From Strix aluco (taxonomy: Eukaryota > Chordata > Aves > Strigiformes > Strigidae): a DNA stretch of 64,000 nucleotides. The stretch spans positions 9,780,948-9,844,947 of the forward strand of contig NC_133948.1 in the NCBI RefSeq assembly GCF_031877795.1. Reading direction: 5' to 3'. How positions within the stretch are numbered: position 1 is the stretch's first letter; each line of letters opens with the position of its first letter. A program made the position numbers and the translations under genes. The notes below the pieces were generated by a model that worked only from the letters and a program-made list of their open reading frames with translations, ran no database searches and was not told where the DNA came from. Positions 27,601-36,900 of the stretch are shown in pieces.

Positions 27601-30600
27601 AACAACAAAAGCTGAGTCTTTGAAAGGAAATATAAATAAGAAAATGACAGCTCAAAAAAATATAATTTGGAGGATTAAAATACATTTAGACAGCATGAAG
27701 AAAGGGTCTCATGGGTGAAGTTATCATCAGAATGAAGCAATGTTAACTGAAAGAACATGACATTTCATAGGGTATGTGCTGGAGGAACTGCAAAACCACA
27801 TTTACCTGCAGCTCCAGGAATATAACGTTCTGGATAAAGATCAGTCAGGAACAAACTGTTAATTAAAGTGGATTTTCCCAAGCCAGACTCACCTACAATC
27901 AAAATAATTCAGGTTATTAAGCATATAAAGCTTTTACTCCAGGCTTTTTAAAGCATGTCCTCTTTCCCCAAGCCCACATTATGGAGGAAAAATAATTTGT
28001 TCATCAGGATCCACCCTAGTTTTTGAGATAAAAACATCAAAGGTTCAGCTAAGCACTTTAAAAAACACAGGAAAAGCAAGCCTCTAGAGTTTTTATAAGT
28101 GTTACATGAAAATGCGAAGTTCACTATAATAGATTTCATAATAAAACCTGAAAGGTCATACAGCACTTTGACTATAGATCTAGAGATAGTTAGGTTACTT
28201 CAGGGAAATAAAAGCACTTTTTAAACTTAAACTTACAAAATTAGGAGCTGGAACTCTCCTGTTGAAAATTTCTGACAGCTTTAAGGTTTTCCTAAGCTAA
28301 AAATGGAACCTGGAACACTCTTAGTAGGGAGAATTAATAAAGCAATCCCAGACTAACAGTTGAGCTTTGCACCTTTATACTTAGGATACATACATCCTTT
28401 GAAACATGAAATAAAATCATAAGAAAATTATTCAAAATCCACCTAAGAAGTTCCATAATTCTAGAACTTCATGTCATACTAATTTTGTCCTATATCAGAG
28501 TTAAACCTGTAATTGCAATTATTAATTCTGAATTTCAAAAAGTCACTTTTTTTTCCTAACCCAGAAAATCAAAGGAGTCAGCATTTAGGACAACTGGCCA
28601 TGTTATTTTAGATGCTACTAACCTAATCTTAGAGATGGAGAAGTTATCTGTATTTATCACCACAAGCTACATGAAATAAAAAAAGACCTCGACGCTTATC
28701 ATGAATTGGCTATTTATTTTACAGACATTGCTGGACACTCTGTCACCAAATAATTTCAAATGGTACTACAGAGCACAGACAAGAAGGAAGCGTTACACAT
28801 CTCATTTTCTTTTTTCAATAACATTAGTTCTGAGATAACTACTACAAAAAAGTGATAATACTGTGGACTCCCTTTGCACTTGTATAACATTAAACTGGTT
28901 CAATGCAAGTATAATTCAACATGTCACTTAAAACAGCTTCGTGCCTAAAGGACTTTCCATCAAAGACTCCTACAGGTGCATATTCACAAAACAGGCAAAT
29001 TAAAAGTTTAGTTATAATACCAGAGTGAGTCAGTGTGGAACAGCAGAAAACACAAGAATAGCATCACCATTTCAACAGCAAGACATTCACCATGTGCATT
29101 CATGCCTTCAGCTGGGGAAACAGGAGTCAAAGAAAGATTAAGCAACTATCCCCACCATCTGATGATGAGTCAGGAATACAAGAATGTCCTGTTGGCTCAA
29201 AGTCATCATCTTTAATCACTAAAAATACTCCCTCCTACCAAACATGACAAAATAGCAAGACATTTAATTACAGAATATATAGATGTTCAAAGTTTTTCTT
29301 CTGTATAGCAGTCAATTGCTAAGTAGGAAGATAAACATGTCTATGTGAAAGAAACGTTCTTCTTGTTACCAGTCAAAAATACTTAAACAAGTCACTTACC
29401 AACCACCATCAGTGTGAATTCAAAGCCCTTCTTCACAGATTTCCTGTGAACCTGGTTGGGCAGATTAGCAAATCCCACATAGCCTGCTGAGTCGGAAAAC
29501 TGACAAGAAAACAAAAGTGGAATATAAGTGAGATCCCCTTCCCCCTAAAAAGTTGAAACAGAGTTCAGTTGATTCTAGACAATAAAGCGCAGAGGTATAT
29601 AAAGCATGCGGAAAAACAGAGAATAAAACAATTTTTTGCTGCTATAGCAAGGCAGATATTGAAACAGGCCCATTTACCAAGCAGTCTGATATAAACAGAA
29701 ATCTGGTAAGTACCTTGAGCTACACACAAACAAAAGTCTCTCCTTGAATAAAAAAAAAAATCTGCAAGCTTGCAAGAACACACTATTATTAATCTTAAAA
29801 TGTAGCTAGAAGTCCCAAAGATTTTAGAGTTCAAAAATATCTGTTCAAATTTCATATCTGCTGCTACTACCTTCTACGAAAATAAATAATGCATACTCTC
29901 ATATGTAGAAAAACAAGAACATTGTATAGTAATGCAGAGATTACCAAGATACAATCACACAGAGATCTATTTTCTGCTTGTTAAGCTGTTCACCTATCTT
30001 CACAATGTTTAGCTTCTAACACAAAAGCAGGAAAAAGAAATGTGCCTGAAAAACTTATCAAAGAGATTTGGGCTATAAAAAGGGCAGTCTGCTTCACCAT
30101 CTGTTATCAATTGACTGAAAACCGAATAGGAGCCTGAACAAGAACTGCAGCCACTTGATTTAGGGACCTATGAGCTAGCTGGAACCAAATGTTTTCTGCA
30201 CAGATGAGATCAGTTTTTATAAAATGCCATACTTCCAGTGGGGCAGAGGGGATACAGGGGAAATCACTTGAAAGGCTATTAGTTATTTGCTAACAATCCT
30301 TTTAAAACTCACCCAGATGGGCAAAAACATTAGAAATGAAGGTCTGTCAAATGAAATTTCCTTAGCTAAAGGCACCATTCTAAATGTGTAAGCAAACCCT
30401 GAATGTCTGGCAGACATCTGAAAGCCTATTACTAGAATCACGTGCAAGCACCATTTCTACTAAACAGTTCCTTTTACAAAACACATCTGAAGCAATAAGG
30501 TATCATTTATTCACTATTTTACCACTTCAGTAAAACCACAAGTATTTTCAGAAGTTGAATAGCTTCTAAACAAAAATTTTGGCTATGCAGCCATCTCTTT

Positions 30601-30629
30601 ACCTTTACTTTTTCACCTGACTGAGACAT
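3567..30629 (-). CDS. SEPTIN2L: Septin-2-like GTPase (SEPT2 group), 11 coding exons, complete
   Basis: Filament-forming GTP-binding septin of the cell cortex, cytokinetic furrow and cilium base (family knowledge). The CDS joins minus-strand exons 30629-30603, 29499-29400, 27892-27806, 27181-27058, 22307-22173, 21698-21581, 13976-13875, 13060-12915, 11880-11797, 10802-10745 and 3635-3567: 1050 nt, 349 residues. Visible parts are a basic stretch HRKSVKK (27-33), P-loop GESGLGKS (43-50), Thr77 aligned with catalytic Thr78 of human SEPT2, DTPG (100-103), AKAD (181-184), septin element GRLYPWG (254-260) and a C-terminal coiled coil (about 308-344). Human SEPT2 has 361 residues; this protein lacks its Gly-rich tail. 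The start is the first ATG after the acceptor at 30655, with A at -3. Subgroup: the [13 protein letters not shown] and [12 protein letters not shown] segments match SEPT2 and not SEPT5 or SEPT1. The symbol is provisional, since the true SEPTIN2 orthologue may lie on another chromosome. Confidence 0.93.
7646..7665. repeat. Poly(A) homopolymer, 20 A
   Basis: Twenty consecutive A on the plus strand, followed by GG. It may be a slippage-prone tract or the remnant tail of an unrecognised insertion. I see no flanking target-site duplication. Confidence 0.8.
8272..8286. repeat. Poly(G) homopolymer, 15 G
   Basis: Fifteen consecutive G on the plus strand within a septin intron. The length is likely to vary between individuals or reads. 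Confidence 0.8.
10745..10802 (-). CDS. SEPTIN2L: Septin-2-like exon: coiled-coil start
   Basis: This 58-nt exon has acceptor TTCAATAG and donor GAG|GTAAGAGG. It encodes Lys308 (last base) to Glu327. The [19 protein letters not shown] segment begins the C-terminal coiled coil. Confidence 0.92.
11797..11880 (-). CDS. SEPTIN2L: Septin-2-like exon: end of G-domain
   Basis: This 84-nt exon has acceptor TGTTCTAG and donor GCAA|GTAAGT. It encodes Val280 (last base) to residue 307 plus two bases of Lys308. It contains [19 protein letters not shown], highly conserved in the SEPT2 group. Confidence 0.93.
12915..13060 (-). CDS. SEPTIN2L: Septin-2-like exon: septin unique element
   Basis: This 146-nt exon has acceptor CTCAACTAG and donor GGT|GTGAGT. 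It encodes residues 232-279 plus two bases of Val280. It contains [11 protein letters not shown] and [19 protein letters not shown], the septin unique element that builds the G interface. Taking the GT two bases earlier would shift the frame. Confidence 0.93.
13875..13976 (-). CDS. SEPTIN2L: Septin-2-like exon: acidic SDEDE segment, GC donor
   Basis: This exon is exactly 34 codons (residues 198-231), phase 0 at both ends, and carries [12 protein letters not shown]. The acceptor is AACTTAAG. The 3' splice donor reads AAAG|GCAAGT, so a GC-AG intron is inferred. Using the GT four bases further on would create an in-frame TAG at the start of the next exon. Confidence 0.9.
16137..16157. repeat. 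CA/CG dinucleotide microsatellite
   Basis: Short alternating purine-pyrimidine tract (CACACACACGCGCGCACAC) in a septin intron. Confidence 0.65.
17822..19440 (-). mobile_element. CR1 LINE retrotransposon, 5'-truncated and decayed
   Basis: This is a non-LTR retrotransposon fragment of about 1.6 kb in the sense orientation of the host gene. The minus strand encodes broken reverse-transcriptase sequence. The segment at 19221-18892 has [25 protein letters not shown] and [17 protein letters not shown]. After a frameshift, the segment at 18822-18136 has [24 protein letters not shown] and AEKDLGVLV; a third frame has [16 protein letters not shown]. Upstream, DEMHP-type sequence is readable to about 19380. 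The 3' end is the classic CR1 terminus (minus strand CCAGCCCAAACCATTATATGATT near 17822). The FADD catalytic motif is present, but frameshifts and stops make it non-functional. The 5' boundary is approximate; 5' truncation is usual for CR1. Confidence 0.95.
21581..21698 (-). CDS. SEPTIN2L: Septin-2-like exon: AKAD (G4)
   Basis: This 118-nt exon has acceptor TTGGCAG and donor AGA|GTAGGT. It encodes Gly158 (last base) to Arg197. It contains [11 protein letters not shown], the G4 guanine-specificity motif, and [10 protein letters not shown], as in septin-2. Confidence 0.93.
22173..22307 (-). CDS. SEPTIN2L: Septin-2-like exon: central G-domain
   Basis: This 135-nt exon encodes Cys113 (last base) through the first two bases of Gly158. 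It includes [20 protein letters not shown] and FYFISPFGH, near-invariant SEPT2-type sequence. The donor is CATGG|GTAAG. The acceptor ends a C-rich tract, the complement of two long G runs at 22310-22326. Confidence 0.94.
22308..27057 (-). other. SEPTIN2L: 4.75-kb septin intron, no internal gene
   Basis: The intron begins beside the exon at 27058 (donor) and ends at the C-rich acceptor tract near 22308. Its content is AT-rich and otherwise unremarkable. I recognise no repeat family or RNA gene. Confidence 0.6.
22310..22326 (+). repeat. G7-T-G9 run at a splice acceptor
   Basis: On the plus strand, seven G, one T and nine G abut the exon ending at 22307. On the transcript this is a C-rich polypyrimidine tract ending CCCCAG. 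The plus strand has G-quadruplex potential. Confidence 0.8.
27058..27181 (-). CDS. SEPTIN2L: Septin-2-like exon: switch I and DTPG (G3)
   Basis: This 124-nt exon has acceptor TATTTTAG and donor TG|GTATGT. It encodes Glu72 (part) to residue 112 plus two bases of Cys113. It holds KIERT, with Thr77 equivalent to the hydrolysis-competent Thr78 of human SEPT2, and the G3 motif DTPGYGD. The retained threonine predicts a GTP-hydrolysing septin, unlike the SEPT6 group. Confidence 0.93.
27806..27892 (-). CDS. SEPTIN2L: Septin-2-like exon: P-loop (G1)
   Basis: This 87-nt exon has acceptor GATTGTAG and donor CAG|GTAAAT. It completes the P-loop GESGLGKST (from residue 43) and encodes [10 protein letters not shown], a SEPT2-like segment. 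It ends with one base of Glu72. The phases agree with both neighbouring exons. Confidence 0.93.
29400..29499 (-). CDS. SEPTIN2L: Septin-2-like exon: N-terminal helix and first beta strand
   Basis: This 100-nt exon has acceptor CTTGTCAG and donor G|GTAAGT. It encodes residues 10-42 plus the first base of Gly43. It carries the conserved [10 protein letters not shown] and the basic HRKSVKK segment, which in septins contributes to phosphoinositide and NC-interface contacts, and runs into the strand before the P-loop. Confidence 0.93.
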
Positions 30630-30654
30630 GTTTCGTCACTCCAAGTTTCAGACA
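30603..30654 (-). CDS. SEPTIN2L: Septin-2-like exon with start codon
   Basis: The acceptor TTTTCCAG ends at 30655. The exon carries 25 nt of 5' UTR, then ATG at 30629-30627 in the context GAAACATGT, and encodes MSQSGEKVK. The donor AAAG|GTAAAG follows at 30602. The coding part is 27 nt and ends in phase 0, which fits the next exon. An earlier GTAAAG inside the exon (after GAAAAA) would break the frame and was not chosen. Confidence 0.85.
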
Positions 30655-33600
30655 CTGGAAAATAAAATCCATAGCGCATGTTAGCTGACTTGAAGATTAC
30701 ATTCGCTTTTATTTTGAACTGATCAACCGCATATAATAATCACATTTTATTCTCATAGAATGAAATGTCACATACTCAAAAGATTACCAGAATAAACAAG
30801 CCATAATCAAAATGGCTGCTTCTGAGAAGCTATTCACCAGAAAGAAATTACACAGGATTATCAAACCCAACATACTTCATTTAAATACTCAGAAGTTTTA
30901 AACCAGAAAGATTCCTTTAAAATTCAAAAGACTAAAATTCAGTATCCTTAAAGATCTTTCATCCATCCTGTCTTTAAAGAAAGAAAAACATCTACTGAAA
31001 GTTAATGCTGAGTATGCACAGTACTCCTGATGTAATTTTTCTTTTAAGTTCTCTGATATAAAACCTGAAATTCATATTCTCTGTTCCCAATCCCCTATAC
31101 AGAATAACATAAGGAAGTCCTTTCCCTTCTATTTTTACCCTTTCCACTTATGAGTTATATATATATATATATGTTTCTTAAAGATGGTTTACAAATAGGT
31201 GAATGCAATCTAACCACTGTCCAGAAAATTATACTTGAGAATTATGACCACATACAAAAATTCTCCTGAGAACAGGACACCTATGGGATTTCCAGGTAAA
31301 CTTTGTAACATTATTTTCAGTCACTTCCAAGTACTATCACTGAATGTGAACACCACACCAAACACTGCAGAACCTTGGCACTTGGCTAACCCACACTGGA
31401 CATGAAAATTCACCCTGATCTGAAGGTCTATCAAAAAGATTTGTTCTTTAGTTTCAGACACCCAGAACAGCTGGGTTTTGGCAAGGCCTTATCTTTTTAC
31501 TCAAGGATGTTAGTTGTGCTATAGATTAGTTATCACAGCAATAGCAAGGCCCTTTTATTTGGAGCAGCCACAAAGCACTGACAGGAAACGCCGAAGTGGC
31601 AGGAGCACTTCACAGCTTGGTTTGTTGACGACGCAGCTCTTGGCCTGGGAAAGCAGGGAAGTGACCTATGCAGGCACCTGTGTGTTCAGACAGAAATGCT
31701 TTCCTGTTGGGTAGCGGGAGTTGTTCTAGCAGGATACAGTCCAGTTTCTGACACTGGCAGTTTGACAGTCAGATCCTAGCAGAGACATACTAAGCTTTGG
31801 ACTAAAGGAAAAGTTGAAGTTAGCATAACTGCAGCTTGGAGTCTTAAAGAAAACATGTCTTCAGTTCACACGGCATTTCATTTGCCTGGAAGCACGCATT
31901 TCAAATCCTGGCAGCTGTGCAGACACCAGCCACCCCGTAAGCAAGGAAAGTTTTTCTTTCTCCTCCAACTACTTTTCCCCCCCATCCCCAGTTCATTTGC
32001 TTGCTAATGAAACCCCAATACATCCATCGCCTGGAAAATAGGGAGGTCCTGTTCCTAATCATCTTCTGACTGCCTCTAATTGGGCATTCCTCAAAACAGC
32101 CTGGGAAACTTCCCTTAAGAATGGTTTTGAAAAAACAGAGCTTATTTTTCTTTGAAAAATATGCAAGGGCTCATTCCAGCTTCCAGCCAACCAGTGTTAC
32201 AATCCTTAAAGACAGTCACAGCCTCACCTACAGGTGTAACTCAATGCTCTGTCCAAATCTTGTTTCTATGTTTGCAAACCTCTGTTGTCATCTTGTCTAT
32301 AAAATCAGTAACATAATTCAAGAGTTTAGAAAAGTTCATAAATAGCCACTGAGTGCTAATGTAGATAGACCTTCTCGCCCATTTCTCACAGTAATCACAG
32401 ATAAGAAGTCACCCACAGCAGCTGCCTATAGTTAAAAGGGAGAAAGGGGAACAATTCAGATTTAAATATGTACAGCAAATTCTCTAATTATTTCTGCTTT
32501 AAACTGACAATATAGTCCCATTCATTGCAGCATTACCCAAGCTACTTGATTAAAAAGCAGAAGAGTCAAAATTGTTGCCAACTGATTATGACACAACCAG
32601 CTTCAAAATTAGTCTGTCATCTCATATAAAGCTAAATTTACAATAAGTTATTCCACAAATATAACTTACAAAGCCTGCTTCCTATTGGGCAAACCACATT
32701 CACCTTGTGTCTTACTCTGACCAAAAAGTTGCTGTCACCAAAGCTGCAGGACAGCTGCTCTCTGACTGCAGCGCATGCTTAAATGCCTCTGTACAACAAG
32801 CATCCAGTCAGTTATTTCCCACTGTATTTTGTTAGAATAGAAATATTCTAAGTTAGTTGAACCAAAAAAAAATATGACACTGCTGTTTCATAACACCTAA
32901 ATGAGGCACTGAGGTCCAAATGAATCCTCAGCTACTCAGCCTCAACTCATTTCACAACTCATAATACTGTCCTCATGAGGTTTCGTAGAAGATTATTCAA
33001 CCAACCAACTACCCAGATGACCATGAGCCATCTTCCTGAAGCTTTACCAATCATTACAAATCAAAATCTTAGAAGTAGCAGAACACTGTGTGTTACATCT
33101 TCTTACAACACCAAATAACTCCAGCACTTAGAGCATTGCTTACAAGTGATAACTCGTCAGTGGACCAGACTACACTACACTATCCATCAATGACTGCTGA
33201 AATCCTGAAGTCTGTCTGCATACAACCGAGTCAAACATTAAAATAATGTGAGGTTGAGTGTCTGACAACACTCTGCATAGTCCCACATCTAAAAATTGTA
33301 ATGTTTCGTTTTTAACTTTATAATGGAAAATTGATGAAAGAGCTATAGCTGTTCTGTTTTCTTTTGATTTTCAAAATACTATTTCAATCATTATGAGATA
33401 AACAAAGCAGCACACACAAAATATTTCAAAGAGAAAGGAATAGATAAGATACAATTGCATTAACTTGCAAAAAGCAGTGAAACTTTATTTGTAGATAATT
33501 GTAGGCCCCATTTAGCAAGTCTAGCAGAAAAAAGGGACACTATGCTACAGTATAGGAATGTCCAAAGCACTTTTTGAAAAGTGGATAATATAACAAAGTT

Positions 33601-36153
33601 TTATTTCGGATCCCAACAAATTCCTATCCCAAACAATGTGCTGTTCGGCAACCAAAGGGAGCAGATTACCACTAAATTCAGTTACAGTTGCTGTCCCCAC
33701 AAATACAGAGGCCTGGAACACGCCATCCTACCATCTTCTGCTAAGAACAGTATTCCAGGGAGAGAGAAAGAGAGAGGGGAAGGAAAATGGGTCATTTCCT
33801 TTGTTCCTGTCAGGATGCAAGAAGTAAACTGTTAGGAACAGGCAGACTGGGAGCTTCTTAATAGAAACTAGCACAAAGAAAACGCTGTAAAAAAAAACGT
33901 ACAAAGAGTGTTTCCATATAAGGACATTAAACAACTTTTTAAAATAATCACTTTAGAGTGACCTTAACAACCATCTCTACAAGCAGAATAGCCCTCCTGA
34001 TTTATCAAATGAGGCCTCTTCCTTTCCATCTGAGACCATATAACTCTGATACTTTAAAAAAACTATTTAATAGCCTAATAAGGAACACAGAAAGCAGTAA
34101 AGACTTAAGTAGGTTTCCAAGTGTTGGAAATGGTCTCAACATTAGCATTTTTAAGTGACATTTTCAGACTTAAAGCAGACAGAGAAACACCAAGAATATG
34201 TCAGTGAAGTACCAGTATTTGTGTTTTCTCACAAAAAGAACTACAAAAACTCACAAAAATGTCAGTTAAGTACTGAAGCACATAAATAAATAAAAACATA
34301 TAAAAATAAATTTATAACTTTTCCAAGTATCTTGCATACAGAGAAAAAAGGAAGTTATGTGAAAATTTAATATTTCCTCACTGCATTCCAAACTGGATAT
34401 AGGGGTATTCAAATACAAAGCAATCAATTTTTTTTTGGTAGCTTATGCTATCAAAGTGGTATGAATCACCCAATTCTATGAAACAACAGAGGGTGCAGCA
34501 GAGCCTGTTCTCTGTATCATGCTTTGTTCCGAGCACGTCTTCACCTTTGTGGTTGGAAGCCCCCTCTCAGCCCTCCCAGAAGCTCTCAGGGAAAAGCGTC
34601 ACTCCCACTGTCAACAGTCCCAGATGATTCCATTTTCCTCATTAGGAACAGGTGTTGCCAATTGAAGGAATCCTCTTTTACACAGTAACAATTGAATACA
34701 TTTCTGCATTACTCATATTCAGGAAAATGACTGTATCCCTTCCAGCAAATACAGAATTTAACAGCAAATGCAACAACCCAGCTATAGCACTTGCAGGTAG
34801 GCCAAGCTAAGTGTACACCACTGTTTGTCTTTGAATTAGCATTCCATGTTCTTTTTGTTTTAATAATGTATTTGAACCAATGACACACTGTATAGATTAC
34901 TAGTGGGAATGCATTGCTGTTCATCAAAACTTGTAACATTTCTTTGACTTAACAGCACACATACGCACAGCAAAGGGAGACAAGGACTAAGTACAAGAGC
35001 ACCATGTCCAAGCACGGTTCTTGAGCAGAAAAGATCTAGGAAAAGCAATGCATGAATCTAGAGCTCTAATCCTAAATATTTTATTTAAAGTTCCATTTCA
35101 ATATTAACGTATTACTCTAGACAACTTCCTTTCTTACTGTTATTTCAATAAATAGTCACTTAAAAAGTACAAAGGAGGCAATGATACTGTTCACATTAAT
35201 GATCAGTTTTAGTGCTTATGTTCTTCCTACGCAAGCTGCTTTTGACAGTATTTTCCCAGAGTTACTGCATCAGAGAAAAATACTGTAAAACAGACCTGTA
35301 TATGTGAAAAGGAGGGGTTTTTTTTTTAAATTAAAAAGCTAAATATATTAGCCACGATCACTCATCACGAAATAGGTAGCTCTGCCTCACATCCACAAAT
35401 CTTAACTCTAATTGTGTACATACTGGCAATGCACAGCGAACAGTGATAAGTTAGTGTTTTAAATCACTTCCAAATCATGCTCAAGACCCATGATGCTATG
35501 AAGCCTCTAACCTGCATGTGACCAGTAATTTAAGACCAAAAAAACCACCCCAAGAACAAACGGTAAAGCACTTGTTCCGTCTGTTGCCACATCAGGTACA
35601 GGTCTTTCTGTGTAGGGGTGGGCTCCGCATGTCCCTGCAGCACCCCCTGGTTCCCAGCAGCCGGCCACGCTTGGTGTTGCAATTTAAAAAGCATCCGAGG
35701 AATGCCCAGCAGAGACACAACTTCCTGGTCCGTCCTCGCCCCGCACCTCCAGCGACATTATGCTGGGCAGGGCACAGAGGCCTTGTCCACATCTCAAAAG
35801 TAAGGCATGCCTTGCTTTAAAAACAAACAGTGTGTGTAAAACGGCCCACGACCCGACCGCCGGGTTTCGTGGCTTCTGCCCCGATACGCTTCTCGCCTCC
35901 TCGTACATCGGCTTCAAAAACCTCGCCCCGGGCAGAGGAGGGATGCCGGAGCCAGGCCGCTAGGCCCGTGCACGGAGCACACGCCGCCACGGGCGAGCTT
36001 CAGGGGCCGAGCCCCTACCGCCTCACCGGCGGCTGCAGGCCGAGCAGGGCTGGGCCCGGCCGCGGGGCGCGGCCACTGGCCAGGCGGAGCGGCGAGCGGG
36101 GCGGAGGCGCCCACCCGCCGGCCGGAAGACGCGGCCCGGACCCCGGCGCTTAC
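30655..36153 (-). other. SEPTIN2L: First intron of the septin-2-like gene (5' UTR intron)
   Basis: An intron of about 5.5 kb between the inferred first exon in the CpG island and the exon with the start codon. It holds a TA microsatellite at 31156-31172 and a locally GC-richer patch at about 31540-31720 with TGACGACG, whose role is unknown. No coding exon is recognised in it. Confidence 0.6.
31156..31172. repeat. TA dinucleotide microsatellite
   Basis: About eight uninterrupted TA units in intron 1. Confidence 0.8.
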
Positions 36154-36245
36154 CTGAGCCTGGGGTCGCTGACGCCGGTGCCCGGCTGACAGGCCGCGAT
36201 CTGACACCTCCGCCCGCGGAGCCCTCCCGCATCCCACACGCCACC
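36154..36245 (-). other. SEPTIN2L: Candidate 5' UTR exon 1a of septin-2-like gene
   Basis: The minus strand has a strong donor GGCTCAG|GTAAGCG at 36154/36153 within the CpG island. A transcript from upstream could splice from here to the acceptor at 30655. The right boundary (transcription start) is a guess. Confidence 0.5.
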
Positions 36246-36265
36246 GCGGCCGAGCGCCTACCTAC

Positions 36266-36310
36266 CTTCCGCACGACTCTATGGTCTAAGCCACTTCCCC
36301 GAATAGCAAC
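36266..36310 (-). other. SEPTIN2L: Candidate alternative 5' UTR exon 1b of septin-2-like gene
   Basis: A second minus-strand donor, GCGGAAG|GTAGGTAG, lies at 36266/36265, just downstream (gene sense) of tandem GC boxes. It may be an alternative first exon to the one ending at 36154. The right boundary is not determined. Confidence 0.4.
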
Positions 36311-36353
36311 GAGGCGCGGCTCCGAGACTAGCGAGAGGAGGGATAGAGCGTCT

Positions 36354-36379
36354 CCCCCGCCCCGCCCCGCCCCGCCCGG
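36354..36379 (-). promoter_or_regulatory. Tandem GC boxes (Sp1/KLF sites)
   Basis: The minus strand reads GGGCGGGGC repeated about four times at 5-bp spacing. It sits roughly 60-90 bases upstream of candidate exon 1b. This is typical of TATA-less CpG-island promoters. Confidence 0.7.
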
Positions 36380-36436
36380 TTGCCTGAGTGGCAGCGGGGG
36401 GGAGCCGGCCCGTGCCGCGCGGGTGGGCGGCGGGGT

Positions 36437-36450
36437 GTTGCTATGGCGAC
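36437..36450. promoter_or_regulatory. RFX-type X-box palindrome
   Basis: GTTGCTATGGCGAC matches 12 of 14 positions of the symmetric X-box GTTGCCATGGCAAC bound by RFX factors. It lies about 170 bases upstream of candidate exon 1b. Function is inferred from the motif only. Confidence 0.5.
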
Positions 36451-36900
36451 ACCCCCCCCCGCCGCAGGGGCCGGTATCCTGGTCGGGATGGCGGGACACG
36501 GTGTGGCAGCCGTGACCACACGCGCGGGTCCGGCACTGGCCAGTCGGGAGGGGGAACGGCTCAGCGCCGGGGGCTTTTCTCCCGGGCCGTCCCGCGGTGG
36601 GTTACTGACAGCTAGCGCTGTCCCGCCGTGCCGGGATGGGCGAGCGCCTCCCCCTTCCCGGGGTTCGCGGGTCCCACGCAGCCGCTCCGCGGTTTCCTAA
36701 AACGCTTCACACTCGCCGGCTCCTCATTCATTCCCTCCGGGGACAGCCGTGCCACCGCACCGCAGCCCGCGGCCGGCCCCGGGGATGCTGCACTCAGCCC
36801 CGCAGCTGGTCCTCTCCTGCTGCGGCCCCCAGTGCCCTGCTCCAGAACACGGAGCACCCACCTCCTGATCCTGCTGGCTTCCCAAACTAAAAAACGTGGC

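Larger units (their letters stand above)
35830..36900. promoter_or_regulatory. SEPTIN2L: CpG island promoter of septin-2-like gene
   Basis: A sharp rise in GC and CpG content in otherwise AT-rich DNA. It covers both candidate first-exon donors, tandem GC boxes and an X-box. It extends several hundred bases upstream of the septin start, so it could also drive a divergent plus-strand RNA. I see no coding gene on that side. Confidence 0.8.

Noticed and set aside
36380..36700. 106-codon plus-strand open frame in the septin CpG island
   Set aside because: The Pro/Arg/Gly-rich composition is what any frame gives in a CpG island. No recognisable domain, and alternative frames are equally open.
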